Positions 16,063-25,031 of a stretch of 34,611 bases of DNA are shown one piece after another. The notes beneath the pieces are model-generated. The model saw only the letters and a program-made list of their open reading frames with translations, had not been told where the DNA came from and searched no databases. The stretch spans positions 1 through 34,611 of the forward strand of contig NZ_CACSJM010000059.1 in the NCBI RefSeq assembly GCF_902706185.1. The letters are read 5' to 3'. Made by a program: the position numbers and the translations under genes. The DNA is from Roseomonas sp. 18066. Its GTDB lineage: Bacteria > Pseudomonadota > Alphaproteobacteria > Acetobacterales > Acetobacteraceae. The stretch's first letter is position 1. The number at the start of each line of letters is the position of its first letter.

Positions 16063-16084
16063 CCAGGGGAATTCATTCCCCTGG
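16063..16084 (-). terminator. Hairpin terminator downstream of the unknown 166-residue gene
   Basis: CCAGGGGAA and TTCCCCTGG form a perfect 9-bp stem with loop TTCA. On the minus strand it is followed by a pyrimidine-rich CCCCTTCTTCTTT tract. Between it and the stop codon at 16107 lie short pentamer repeats (TTTGC three times at 16091-16105). Confidence 0.65.
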
Positions 16085-16106
16085 CCTTGCTTTGCTTTGC
16101 TTTGCT

Positions 16107-16607
16107 TCAGTGGAAGCAGGCCGAGGAGGTGGTGGCCGTCCAGGCGAATTGCGCGCGGAAGGCGTGCCGCCGCAGGGCTTCGGAGGCTCGCGGCATGATA
16201 TGCCCGGCGGCGTTGAGCCGGGCGATCAGCCGCGTGATCCAGGCGGTGGCCTCGGCGGCTTCTTCGTGGGCGACCATGCGGGCCAGCAGGGCGATGGCGT
16301 CGTCGCCGCGCTCTTCCTGCTGCAGGGCCAGGACGTCGAGCAGGTCGAACTCGTCGCCGCTGACGGCCGGGTGGCAGACGCAGTTGACGTCGAGCATGCG
16401 CAGCGCGCCGTTGTTCAGCGCGGTCATGAAGCCGTTCAGGCAATGGGCGGCCTCGGGCGCGCCGAGGTCGGCGTACATGGCCTGGATCTCGTCGGCGACG
16501 GCGATGCCGCGCGACAGGCCCAGCGCCCAGGCGCGCATCGACCACAGCAGCGCCCCTTCCAGCTCGGGCAAGGCGTCGAGGCGTTCGGGAAATTCGATCA
16601 CCGACAT
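16107..16607 (-). CDS. Protein of unknown function, probably iron-regulated
   Basis: 166 residues, without signal peptide or membrane segment. It starts MSVIEFPERLDALPELEGALL and is mostly helical, with DEIQAMYADLGAPEAAHCLNGF, LRMLDVNCVCHPAVSGDEFDLL and AWITRLIARLNAAGHIM. Three cysteines and several histidines (HCLNGF, NCVCHP) are the only notable residues; a metal-binding role is possible but unproven. ATG 16607 has AGGAAG eight bases upstream, and an in-frame ATG 21 codons earlier is not supported. A Fur-box-like sequence lies 48 bases upstream of the start. It is separated from the ABC ATPase genes by a terminator, so it is probably transcribed on its own. Confidence 0.75.
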   Translation of the reverse strand: MSVIEFPERLDALPELEGALLWSMRAWALGLSRGIAVADEIQAMYADLGAPEAAHCLNGFMTALNNGALRMLDVNCVCHPAVSGDEFDLLDVLALQQEERGDDAIALLARMVAHEEAAEATAWITRLIARLNAAGHIMPRASEALRRHAFRAQFAWTATTSSACFH

Positions 16608-16654
16608 CGTGGCTTCCTGCTGCTGTGCTGGCGGATGCGCCGCATTTATGCGAC

Positions 16655-16669
16655 TGCGAGTCATTATCA
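16655..16669 (-). promoter_or_regulatory. Fur-box-like site
   Basis: TGCGAGTCATTATCA fits the 7-1-7 Fur pattern: the right half ATTATCA is the exact consensus, and the left half TGCGAGT keeps four of seven consensus bases. It lies in a short AT-rich stretch 48 bases before the start of the unknown 166-residue gene, in promoter position. Confidence 0.55.
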
Positions 16670-16681
16670 ATAGCTAAGCGC

Positions 16682-16724
16682 AAAAAGACCGTCGCCGGAC
16701 GGGGCTCGGGGGCCCCGCCCGGCG
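16682..16724 (-). terminator. Rho-independent terminator after the ABC ATPase pair
   Basis: Two 13-base arms at 16693-16705 and 16712-16724 pair with one imperfect position. On the minus strand they are followed after five bases by five T. The stem begins eight bases after the stop codon of the second ATPase gene and separates that unit from the unknown gene downstream. Confidence 0.75.
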
Positions 16725-16732
16725 GCGATGGT

Positions 16733-17631
16733 TCAGGCGGCGAGCACCCAGTGGCCCGGGGCCACCTCGGACAGCTCCGCCCCTTCCGGCGGCGGCACCA
16801 GCTCATAGGGCAGCCGGCGGCGCAGCAGCTCGCGGTCCGGATCCGGGATCGGGGCGGCCGAGATCAGCGCGCGGGTGTAGCCGTGCTGCGGGTTGGCGAA
16901 GACCTGGTCGGTCGGCCCCATCTCGACGATGCGGCCGCGCAGCATGACGGCGACGCGGTGGCAGAGGTAGCGCACCATGCCGAGGTCATGGGCGATGAAC
17001 AGATAGGCCATGCCCATCTGCTCCTGCAGGTCGAGGAACAGGTTGATGATCTGCGCCTGGATCGAGACGTCGAGCGCGGTGATCGGCTCGTCGGCGACGA
17101 TCAGCTTCGGGCTGAGGGCGACGGCGCGGGCGATGCCGATGCGCTGGCGCTGGCCGCCGGAGAACTGGTGCGGGAAGCGGTCCATGAAGCGCGGGTCGAG
17201 GCCCACCTTCCGGAACAGCTCGGCCACCGCGTCACGCCGCTCGGCGGCGGTCTTGACCACGCCATGGACGGAGAGCGGCTCGCCGACGCTCTCGCCCACG
17301 CGCATGCGCGGGTTCAGCGAGGAGTACGGGTCCTGGAACACCACCTGCAGCTTCTTGCGGATCGGCGCCAGGCCGCCGCCATGCAGCTTGGTGATCTCCT
17401 GGCCCTCGAAGAAGATGCGGCCGGCGGTCGCATCGTCGAGGCGCAGCACCAGGCGCCCGGTGGTGCTCTTGCCGGAGCCGGATTCGCCGACCAGGCCGAG
17501 GGTCTCGCCGGGGGCGATCTCGAAGGAGACGTCGTTGACCGCGCGCAGCTTCGAGGTGGCGCGGCCGAACAGGTCCTTCTTGGTGACGAAGTCGCGGGTC
17601 AGGCCCTCGACGCGGAGCAAAGGGGTCATGG

Positions 17632-17635
<4 letters not shown>
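16733..17635 (-). CDS. Peptide/nickel-family ABC transporter ATPase (OppF/DppF-like)
   Basis: 300 residues. Walker A is GLVGESGSGKSTTGRLVL, the signature is FSGGQRQRIGIARAVALSP and Walker B is LIVADEPITALDVSIQAQ. The Q-loop (VVFQDPYSSLNPRMRV) and H-loop (IAHDLGMVRYLC) are also intact. The C-terminal part, QHGYTRALISAAPIPDPD, is the oligopeptide/dipeptide-transporter extension. It would power import of peptides, opines, nickel or metal chelates, working as a heterodimer with the product of the preceding gene. The start overlaps that gene's stop by four bases (ATGA), so the two are translationally coupled. No permease or binding-protein gene is in the window. Confidence 0.92.
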
Positions 17636-18651
<1,016 letters not shown>

Positions 18652-18675
18652 AGCAGGCTCCACGTCTGGGTGATC

Positions 18676-18692
18676 ATGAGAATGATTCTTAT
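18676..18692 (-). promoter_or_regulatory. Fur-box-like palindrome upstream of the ABC ATPase pair
   Basis: ATGAGAAT-G-ATTCTTAT is a 17-bp palindrome with seven of eight arm positions paired. It closely resembles classical Fur boxes (7-1-7 core TGAGAAT-G-ATTCTTA). It ends 24 bases before the OppD-like start, a repressing position, in a short AT-rich patch. Confidence 0.7.
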
Positions 18693-18845
18693 TAGCGTAT
18701 TCACCCGGACACAAGCCCGGCCGTCATCGGGACGTCACGCCGGCCGGCGCCGGCTGCCCCGGGGATGGGCAAGGGGCGGCGCGACGCTGGGCAATTGCCG
18801 CCGCACCGGGCAGAATGGCCGCCTTTCCGGGGGAGGGAAAACACC

Positions 18846-19415
18846 ATGCCCGATGTGCTGCTGCCCTTCCGCAGCCTGGCCCACAACAATGCCTGGGCCA
18901 ATCACCGGCTGCTGGCGGCCTGCGCGGCGCTGGCCCCCGGCGAGCTGGAGGCCCCGCGCACCGGCTTCTTCCCCAGCCTGCGCGCCACGCTGAACCACAT
19001 CCTGATCGTCGACTGGTTCTATGTCGATGCCCTGGAGGGTGGCAAGCTGGGCCCGGCCGCCTGGGCCGAGCGCGAGCCCTGCCGCGACCTGGCCACCCTG
19101 CGCGACTCTCAGGCCGCAGTCGACCGGCGGCTGCTGGCGGTGACGGCGGCGCTGACGCCGGAGGCGCTGGACGGCATCGTCGAGGTGCATCGCGGCAGCC
19201 GCATCCAGCGGGAGCGGCGCGACCGGCTGCTGCTGCATCTGTTCGAGCACCAGATCCACCATCGCGGCCAGGCCCATGCCATGCTGAGCGGCAGCAGCGT
19301 CGCGCCGCCGCAGCTGGACGAATTTTTCTCCGAAGGCGAGGCGCCGCTGCGGGCGGCGGAATTCGCCGAGCTCGGCTGGACCGAGGCGGCGATCTGGGGG
19401 CAGCCCCCGGCGTGA
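18846..19415 (+). CDS. DinB family protein (four-helix-bundle putative metalloenzyme)
   Basis: 189 residues. The pattern FRSLAHNNAWANHRLL at the start, LRATLNHILIVDWFYVDAL with H51, and the C-terminal helix LLHLFEHQIHHRGQAHAML give the three-histidine metal site and the H-H-R-G-Q box of the DinB/YfiT-like family. Related proteins include thiol S-transferases that use bacillithiol or mycothiol, and many members of unknown activity. GGGAGGG precedes ATG 18846. Its stop codon overlaps the GTG start of the next gene by four bases, so the two are coupled. It is divergent from the ABC ATPase unit. Confidence 0.9.
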   Translation: MPDVLLPFRSLAHNNAWANHRLLAACAALAPGELEAPRTGFFPSLRATLNHILIVDWFYVDALEGGKLGPAAWAEREPCRDLATLRDSQAAVDRRLLAVTAALTPEALDGIVEVHRGSRIQRERRDRLLLHLFEHQIHHRGQAHAMLSGSSVAPPQLDEFFSEGEAPLRAAEFAELGWTEAAIWGQPPA

Positions 19416-20659
19416 GCGCCGCCTTCTGGGCGCTGCGCAAGGCGCCGCTGCACGCGCTGTCGGCGACCGAGCTGGAGGCCTTCCGCCAGGCCATGGCCGG
19501 CTGGCTGGGCGATGCGGATCCAGAAATCCGCGCCGCGGCGCTGGAGCGGCTGTGCATGGCGACCTTCCGCGGCGCCGATCGCCCGGGCGCGGCGGCGCAG
19601 CGGGCGGCCATCGGCTTCCTGCTGGCGGCGCTGGACCGCGAATCGGTGGCGCATCCCGACTTGGTGGGGTTCTTCCTCGATCAGCTGCGCTGGCATGGCG
19701 ACGAGGACCCGTTCCGCGCGCCGCTGCTGGCCTGGCTGGCCGCCCTGACCCCCGCCGATGCCGGCCTGGCCGCGCGGATCGAGGGCGCCATGCTGCTGGT
19801 CGACCGCGGCCGGCACTCGCCCGACGACCTCCTGGCGTTGCTCGACCATGCCTCCGACCATGTCCGCGCCTGCGCCGCCCATGCCCTGGCCGAGGCGCTC
19901 GACCCCGACGATTTTCTTCCCCTGCTCCCCCGGCTGCGGGAGAGGGAAGTGCTCCGCCCCGGCATCCTGGGCCCTTTCTGGGGCGCCTGGGCGCCCGGGC
20001 CCGAGGACCTGCCCTTCGACGCCGCCGACTGGATGCTGGGCGTCATCGCCGAGCGGCGCGGGCCGGAGCCGGCGGGGCTGCCCTTCAACGGCCTCGACTT
20101 CCACCTGCATGAGCTGGCCGGCGAGAGCACCGCCGCCGTCGCCCGGCTGATCGGCCTGGGCGAATGGGCCACCGCCCTGCTGACCGCGACCGAATCGGAG
20201 GATCCCGTCCCCGGCATGGCGCCGCTGCTGCAGCGGCTGGGCGCGCATCCCGACCCGGCCATCGCCGGGCCGGCCCAGGCGCAGCTGGCCCTGGCCTATC
20301 GCGTGATCCATGCCGCGGCCGATCCGGCGCGGCTGCGCGCCCTGCCCGGCCGCTTCGCCACGGCGGAGGCCTTCTTCCTCCGCCAGGGCGATGCGGCGCA
20401 GGGCCGCGACGCGCTGGTGCTCTATCCGCGGGCGGAACATTTCGAGGCGGCGGAAGCCTGGGCGCTGATCGACGCCGCCCTGCCCCCGGCGCTGCGCGGC
20501 GCCGAGGCCGAGCCGCCCGGCCGCGGCAGCCACGGCGAATTCCACCGCTATGCCGCCGGCCCGCTGGTCATCCTGCGCGGCGATGCGGCGCGGCAGCGCT
20601 GGCAGCGGCTGGTGCTGATCGGCCGCGGGCTGCAGGGGCGCTGGCACCCGGCCGGGTAG
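19412..20659 (+). CDS. HEAT-like helical repeat protein, function unknown
   Basis: 415 residues starting at a GTG that overlaps the DinB stop codon (GTGA). The protein is alanine- and leucine-rich with successive helix pairs such as WLGDADPEIRAAALERLCMA and LLDHASDHVRACAAHALAEAL, which look like HEAT repeats. The C-terminal third differs, containing TAEAFFLRQGDAAQGRDALVLYP and a basic end (ARQRWQRLVLIGRGLQGRW). No signal peptide or catalytic motif is visible. Coupling to the DinB gene suggests a joint role, but none can be named. Confidence 0.78.
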   Translation: MSAAFWALRKAPLHALSATELEAFRQAMAGWLGDADPEIRAAALERLCMATFRGADRPGAAAQRAAIGFLLAALDRESVAHPDLVGFFLDQLRWHGDEDPFRAPLLAWLAALTPADAGLAARIEGAMLLVDRGRHSPDDLLALLDHASDHVRACAAHALAEALDPDDFLPLLPRLREREVLRPGILGPFWGAWAPGPEDLPFDAADWMLGVIAERRGPEPAGLPFNGLDFHLHELAGESTAAVARLIGLGEWATALLTATESEDPVPGMAPLLQRLGAHPDPAIAGPAQAQLALAYRVIHAAADPARLRALPGRFATAEAFFLRQGDAAQGRDALVLYPRAEHFEAAEAWALIDAALPPALRGAEAEPPGRGSHGEFHRYAAGPLVILRGDAARQRWQRLVLIGRGLQGRWHPAG

Positions 20660-20665
20660 CAGGGC

Positions 20666-21475
20666 TCAGGCGGCGCTGCTGCTGTCCGCGGCAGGCGGGG
20701 CGGGCAGCGGTGCCGCGCAGCAGATGCGGTTCCGCCCGCCCTGCTTGGCCTGGTACAGCGCGCGGTCGGCGGCGGTGTAGAGCTCGTCGAAGCTCATCGC
20801 CTGGCGCAGCGCCGCCCCGGCCGAGATGGTGACGCTGACCGCCCGCCCCTCGACCAGGATCGGCTGGCCGGCCAGCCGGGCGCGCAGCGCCTCCAGCCGC
20901 GCCAGCAGCGGCGCCGTGTCGGGATGGGTGGCGATCAGGGCGAATTCCTCGCCGCCCAGCCGGCCCAGCAGGCCGAAATCCGCCAGCTGCCCGGCCAAAG
21001 CCTGGGCGACGATGCGCAGCACCTGGTCGCCGCCGCGATGGCCCAGGCTGTCATTGATCCGCTTGAAGCGGTCGATGTCGATGATCACCAGCACCATGGC
21101 GGTGACGGCGCCCTGCTCGGCCGCCTCCATCAGGGCGCGGCGATTGGGCAGGCCGGTGAGGAAGTCGGTGCGGCTGAGCCGCTCCATCTCCTGCTTGCCC
21201 TGCCACAGCGCCAGGTGCGAGCGCGCCAGGAAGCCTAGCAGCGGCACCGCCAAGGCGGGCGCCACCAAAGCGGTGACCAGCCAGGAGCGGAAGGCCACGC
21301 TCCAGCTGACGAAGAAGGCCAGCTGGTTCAGCACATCGACCGCCATGGCGCCGCCCAGCGCCGCCAGCGTGCCGATGACGACATAGCGCCGCAGCTCCCG
21401 GCGATCGCGGATCACCGGGGCCCAGAGCGTCCTGAGCAGGCTGGGAGGGGAAGGCCTGGCACCGTCATCCGACAT
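20666..21475 (-). CDS. Membrane-anchored diguanylate cyclase (GGDEF domain)
   Basis: 269 residues. Two membrane segments lie near residues 33-55 (YVVIGTLAALGGAMAVDVL) and 62-84 (RSWLVTALVAPALAVPLLGF). A GGDEF domain then starts at about residue 100 (DFLTGLPNRRAL), with the metal-binding IIDIDRFKRINDSLGHRGGD and the active-site loop GRLGGEEFALI. GGEEF is a catalytically competent form, so it should make cyclic di-GMP from two GTP; no RxxD inhibitory site is obvious just before the loop. The short N-terminal region has no recognisable sensor domain. It is convergent with the HEAT-like gene, six bases away. Confidence 0.93.
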   Translation of the reverse strand: MSDDGARPSPPSLLRTLWAPVIRDRRELRRYVVIGTLAALGGAMAVDVLNQLAFFVSWSVAFRSWLVTALVAPALAVPLLGFLARSHLALWQGKQEMERLSRTDFLTGLPNRRALMEAAEQGAVTAMVLVIIDIDRFKRINDSLGHRGGDQVLRIVAQALAGQLADFGLLGRLGGEEFALIATHPDTAPLLARLEALRARLAGQPILVEGRAVSVTISAGAALRQAMSFDELYTAADRALYQAKQGGRNRICCAAPLPAPPAADSSSAA

Positions 21476-21548
21476 GCGGCGGATGCTTAGCCCCCGACCG
21501 GCGCCGATAGAAGCGCTGATCGGGGCCTGTCCTGTCGTCTGTGCCGCG

Positions 21549-21570
21549 CCGCCCCGCTCACGCGGGGCGG
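21549..21570 (-). terminator. Hairpin overlapping the end of the dehydrogenase gene
   Basis: CCGCCCCGC and GCGGGGCGG form a perfect 9-bp stem with loop TCAC, and the stop codon of the dehydrogenase gene lies in the loop. It could end the four-gene GntR-led transcript; there is no T-run after it. Confidence 0.5.
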
Positions 21571-22466
21571 TTGCCGCCGCCCAGCGCGCTGCCGGCCAGC
21601 TTCTCGCTCAGCTGCGCCACCGCGGTATGGTCCTGGCCGGGGCCGAGCAGCCCGCCGGCGCTGCTCCACAGCTCGCGGCAGAGGGCGGCGAAGGGGGTGG
21701 GCACCGCGCCGTCGCGCCCGACCTCGAGGGCGATGGACAGGTCCTTCACCATCAGGTCGAGGCCGAAGCCGGAATCGAAGCGGCGCGACAGCACGAACTG
21801 CTTGAACTTCTTCTGCGTGCTGTTGTTCATACCGGTCGAGGCGTTCAGCACATCGACCATCAGCGCGGTGTCCAGCCCGAACTTCTGGCCGATCAGCAGC
21901 GCCTCGATGCCGATCAGGAAGCCGCCGGCGCTGACCAGGTTGTTCAGCGCCTTCATCGCCTGGCCGGCGCCGGTGCCGCCGCAGCGATGCACCGTGGTGC
22001 CCACCGCCTTCAGCACCGGGCCCACGCGGTCGAGCACGGCGTCCTCGCCGCCGGCCATGATGGCGAGCTCGCCGCTCTTCGCCCGCGGCACGCCGCCGGA
22101 GACCGGGCAGTCGACGACATCGACGCCCTGCGCGGCCAGCGCCTCGGCGATGCGCCGCGTCTCGCCGGGCACCCCCGACGACATTTCTATCAATACCGCG
22201 CCCTTGTTCAGGACGGGGGCGATCTCCTCGACAACCGTCGCGACATGCTTGCTGGTGGGAAGGATGGTGACGATCGCGTCGGCGTCGCGGGCGGCGTCGG
22301 CCGCCGTCTCCGCCGCGCGGCCGCCGACCTCGGCCGCGAACTTTTGGGCGTGGCCGGGGCGGGCGTCGACGACGGCGACCTCGAAGCCGGCCTTCAGCAG
22401 ATTGGCCGCCATCGGCCAGCCCATATTGCCGATGCCGATGAAGCCGATGCGGCGGATGGCGCTCAT
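21558..22466 (-). CDS. NAD(P)-dependent beta-hydroxyacid dehydrogenase (3-hydroxyisobutyrate dehydrogenase family)
   Basis: 302 residues. The Rossmann motif GFIGIGNMGWPMAANL starts at residue 8, the substrate-binding motif DCPVSGGVPRAKSGEL lies near 120, and the catalytic lysine sits in GTGAGQAMKALNNLV. These define the beta-hydroxyacid dehydrogenase family, which oxidises 3-hydroxyisobutyrate, tartronate semialdehyde or similar acids. The exact substrate is not readable. Its ATG overlaps the stop of the decarboxylase-like gene by four bases, so it is the last gene of a coupled unit led by a GntR regulator. Confidence 0.92.
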   Translation of the reverse strand: MSAIRRIGFIGIGNMGWPMAANLLKAGFEVAVVDARPGHAQKFAAEVGGRAAETAADAARDADAIVTILPTSKHVATVVEEIAPVLNKGAVLIEMSSGVPGETRRIAEALAAQGVDVVDCPVSGGVPRAKSGELAIMAGGEDAVLDRVGPVLKAVGTTVHRCGGTGAGQAMKALNNLVSAGGFLIGIEALLIGQKFGLDTALMVDVLNASTGMNNSTQKKFKQFVLSRRFDSGFGLDLMVKDLSIALEVGRDGAVPTPFAALCRELWSSAGGLLGPGQDHTAVAQLSEKLAGSALGGGNRPA

Positions 22467-22873
22467 TCGGCGGGCTTCGCCGGCGTGGCGGGGATGGCGC
22501 CTTCCGCTTTCAGCACCTCATGCGCCGCCTTGAAGGCGTCGAGCCCGGCCGGGATGCCGCAATAGACGGTGGCGTGCAGCAGCACTTCCTTGATCTCGTC
22601 GACGGTCACGCCGTTCGCCAGCGCGCCCTTGGTGTGCAGCTTGATCTCCGGCGTGCGGCCCAGCGCGGTCAGCATGGCCAGGTTCAGCAGCGAGCGCGTC
22701 TTGCGGTCCAGCCCGTCGCGGGTCCAGGCATAGCCCCAGCACCATTCGGTGGTGATGCGCTGGAAGGCCATCATGAAGTCGTCGGCCTTGGCGATGCCGC
22801 CATCGACATACTCGGCGCCGAGCACCGCGCGCCGCACCTCGAGACCCTTCTGGAACATCTCACTTTCGGCCAT
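22463..22873 (-). CDS. Carboxymuconolactone decarboxylase family protein, PcaC-like
   Basis: 136 residues. The core, WCWGYAWTRDGLDRKTRSLL, then LNLAMLTALGRTPEIKLHTKG and TVDEIKEVLLHATVYCGIPAG, is close to 4-carboxymuconolactone decarboxylase (PcaC), an enzyme of the protocatechuate branch of the beta-ketoadipate pathway. The conserved E, C and H positions (TVDE, YCG, KAAHEVL) are present. Family members also include AhpD-like peroxidases, but the absence of a C-x-x-C motif argues against that. GGAGGAGG precedes ATG 22873; a start 21 codons earlier is unnecessary. It lies between the hydrolase and dehydrogenase genes, consistent with a shared catabolic route. Confidence 0.88.
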   Translation of the reverse strand: MAESEMFQKGLEVRRAVLGAEYVDGGIAKADDFMMAFQRITTEWCWGYAWTRDGLDRKTRSLLNLAMLTALGRTPEIKLHTKGALANGVTVDEIKEVLLHATVYCGIPAGLDAFKAAHEVLKAEGAIPATPAKPAE

Positions 22874-22932
22874 GGCGTCCTCCTCCTGCTGGGAGGGCGC
22901 AGGATGCGGCGGGGTCAGGGGGCGGTCAATGC

Positions 22933-24177
22933 TCAATCGGCAGATTGTCTGACAGTCGTGATCGTTGCCAGAGCCGGGCGGAAATAGCGCAGGAAATGGT
23001 CGGGGTCCTCGACCATCGGGAAATGGCCGAGCCCCGGCATGCGGCGGAACACCGCCCCCGGGATCAGCCGCGCCAGCTCTTCGCCCTGCTCGGGCGGGGC
23101 GGAATAGTCGTACTCGCCGGTCAGCAGCTGCAGCGGCACGCGCGACGTGTCGATGCGCGGCCCGACCACGGCGCCGTCGAACTCGTCGCTGTAGAAGGAA
23201 AGATCGCCGGCATAGATGCCCGGCCCCCCTTGGGCATAGATCCAGCCGGCGCGGCGGCGCTGCGCCTCGGGGCTGGAGGGGCTCATCAGCCCGCGCACAT
23301 AGGCGGCATTATGCACCCCCGTCGCCACCGCCGCATGCGCCAGGAAGGGATTCTTGCGCCCCGGCGCGCGCAAGGGCGGCTCCAGGGCGATGGCGCCGCG
23401 CAGCAGCTCGGGAATTTCCGCGGCGGCGACCAAAGTGATGGCGGCGCCCATCGAGCAGCCGACCAGCACCGCCGGCGCCTGGACGATGTCGCGCAGGAAG
23501 GCGCGCACCCAGTCCAGGTAGCGCGCCTGGGTCAGGCGATAGGCGCCGCCATCCCAGCCCAGCGGCGGCGAGGAGCGGCCATGGAAGGGCGCGTCGAAGG
23601 CGATCAGCCGGTGGTGGGCGGTCAGCGCGGGATCGGCCAGCAGCGCCTGGTATTGCCGCGCATCGGCGCCGGCGGTGTGCAGCAGCACCACGGGCACCCC
23701 CTGCCCGGCTTCCTCGACGAAAACCTCGAAAGGCCCTTCGGCGGTCTGCAGGACGCGGTAGCGGCCAGTGATGCCGGACAGGTCGCGCGGCGTCATCGGC
23801 GCGGCGGGCGCCGGCGGCCGCAGGATTTCCAGCAGCCGCTCGAGAAAGCCCCGCGCCTGGGCGATGCGCAGCGGATCGCCGGCGAGGCGGGCCTCGGGGT
23901 TCTTCAGCTGCAGCGCGGTGAAGGACTGGCTGCCCGGCGGCGGCAGCGCCGAAAACACCTCGAGCCAGGTGGCGCCGGGAGCTTCCAGGGCAATTTCCGC
24001 CTCGCCCTGCATCGGCTGCGCCTGGGGCTGGCCGGCACTGACAAGAATATCCAGCCCCTCGGCGCCGCTCATCAGCCGGGTCCGCAGCGTCAGGCCGGTG
24101 GCGGCGGCCAGCAGCTCGGGGTCGGCCAGGGCCGCGGCCAGCCGCGCGGGATCCAGCCCCGGAAGCGATGCCTGCAT
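22933..24177 (-). CDS. Alpha/beta hydrolase with an N-terminal SCP2-like extension
   Basis: 414 residues. Residues from about 148 form an alpha/beta hydrolase: oxyanion strand VPVVLLHTAGADARQYQ, nucleophile S242 in VGCSMGAAITLV, acid D357 in LLTGEYDYSAPPEQ and H385 in PGLGHFPMVEDP. The first 120 residues are extra. They contain a strand-rich segment, LTLRTRLMSGAEGLDILVSA, and then a helix ending ARGFLERLLEIL, resembling sterol-carrier (SCP2-like) folds; that resemblance is my reading only. Next to a PcaC-like gene, a PcaD-type enol-lactonase role is possible, though the substrate may differ. It is 59 bases upstream of the decarboxylase gene and 64 bases downstream of the GntR gene. Confidence 0.87.
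   Translation of the reverse strand: MQASLPGLDPARLAAALADPELLAAATGLTLRTRLMSGAEGLDILVSAGQPQAQPMQGEAEIALEAPGATWLEVFSALPPPGSQSFTALQLKNPEARLAGDPLRIAQARGFLERLLEILRPPAPAAPMTPRDLSGITGRYRVLQTAEGPFEVFVEEAGQGVPVVLLHTAGADARQYQALLADPALTAHHRLIAFDAPFHGRSSPPLGWDGGAYRLTQARYLDWVRAFLRDIVQAPAVLVGCSMGAAITLVAAAEIPELLRGAIALEPPLRAPGRKNPFLAHAAVATGVHNAAYVRGLMSPSSPEAQRRRAGWIYAQGGPGIYAGDLSFYSDEFDGAVVGPRIDTSRVPLQLLTGEYDYSAPPEQGEELARLIPGAVFRRMPGLGHFPMVEDPDHFLRYFRPALATITTVRQSAD
22942..22956. promoter_or_regulatory. Candidate GntR operator copy, near the decarboxylase-like gene
   Basis: AGATTGTCTGACAGT carries an inverted TTGTC-T-GACAG core. It matches the site at 24214-24227 in 11 of 14 positions. It overlaps the last codons of the hydrolase gene, about 70 bases upstream of the PcaC-like start, where it could control an internal promoter. 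Confidence 0.35.
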
Positions 24178-24213
24178 GCGCGCTGTCCCCTCCCCTGCTT
24201 CTGGAGAGGCACA

Positions 24214-24227
24214 TTGACGGACAATCT
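24214..24227. promoter_or_regulatory. Candidate GntR operator copy, upstream of the hydrolase gene
   Basis: TTGACGGACAATCT (reverse complement AGATTGTCCGTCAA) lies in the 64-bp gap between the GntR gene and the hydrolase gene, 36 bases before the hydrolase start. It shares AGATTGTC-x-G-x-CA with the site at 22942-22956. A related TGTC-N5-GACA sequence lies just upstream of the GntR start. Confidence 0.35.
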
Positions 24228-24241
24228 AGCGGCGGCGCAAG

Positions 24242-24970
24242 TCAGGCCTCGCGGCCATAGGGGGTGCCGTCGCGCTCCTCCCGCTCGCGCAGGATGCGGA
24301 TGGCGACGGCGGCGGCGCGCTTGACGTGGTGGCGGCAGGCCTCCCAGGCGCCTTCCGGGTCGCGATGCTCGATCGCCTGCACCACCCGGCGGATCTCGGC
24401 CACCGTGTGCGGCAGCCGGCCGGGCTCGGACAGCGAGGTGGCGCGCAGCTGGCTGTTGCGGTTCAGCATCTGGTCCAGCATGCGGGCGACCATCGGGTTG
24501 CGGCAGCCGCGCAGCAGGACGGCGTAGAAATCCCGCTTGATGGCCAGCAGCTCGGCTCGCTCGCTTTGCTCGCCGGCCGCGGCCAGGCGCTCATAGACGG
24601 CGCGCAGCTCGGCCCGCTCGGCGTCGGTGGCGCGGATGGCGAAGCCCTCGCCGGCCAGCGCCTCCAGCACGCCGCGCACCTCGTAGATCTGCGCCGCCTC
24701 GGTCGAGGACAGCCAGGCGACGAAGGGGCCGCGATTGGGCAGCACGACGATCAGCGATTCGGCTTCCAGCAGCCGCACCGCCTCGCGCACCACGCTGCGG
24801 CTGGCGCCGAACAGCTCGCAGAGCAGCCGGTCCGGCAGGTGCTGGCCGGGGGCGAAGCGGCCGGCGATGATCGCGGCGCGCAGCCCTTCCTCCACCTGGC
24901 GCCGCATCGGCTGCGGCGTCACCCGAAGCGGCTTGTCATGCTCGAGCTTGTCCGGGACCACGCTGTCCAT
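24242..24970 (-). CDS. GntR family transcriptional regulator, FCD (FadR) subfamily
   Basis: 242 residues. The N-terminal winged helix covers about residues 20-85 (QVEEGLRAAIIAGRFAPGQHL, then LCELFGASRSVVREAVRLLEAE). The C-terminal FCD helical domain spans about 90-230, with IYEVRGVLEALAGEGFAIRAT, KRDFYAVLL and HTVAEIRRVVQAIEHRDPEGAWEACRHHV in outline, whose acid and histidines bind a metal and the effector acid. FCD regulators usually repress catabolic genes until an organic acid binds. It heads the unit of hydrolase, PcaC-like and dehydrogenase genes and most likely controls it and itself. Confidence 0.93.
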   Translation of the reverse strand: MDSVVPDKLEHDKPLRVTPQPMRRQVEEGLRAAIIAGRFAPGQHLPDRLLCELFGASRSVVREAVRLLEAESLIVVLPNRGPFVAWLSSTEAAQIYEVRGVLEALAGEGFAIRATDAERAELRAVYERLAAAGEQSERAELLAIKRDFYAVLLRGCRNPMVARMLDQMLNRNSQLRATSLSEPGRLPHTVAEIRRVVQAIEHRDPEGAWEACRHHVKRAAAVAIRILREREERDGTPYGREA

Positions 24971-25031
24971 GCCGCTCCGTCATCCATGGTGTCGGATTGA
25001 CATATAGCAGCCCGGCCCCGGAGGGCGAGTA

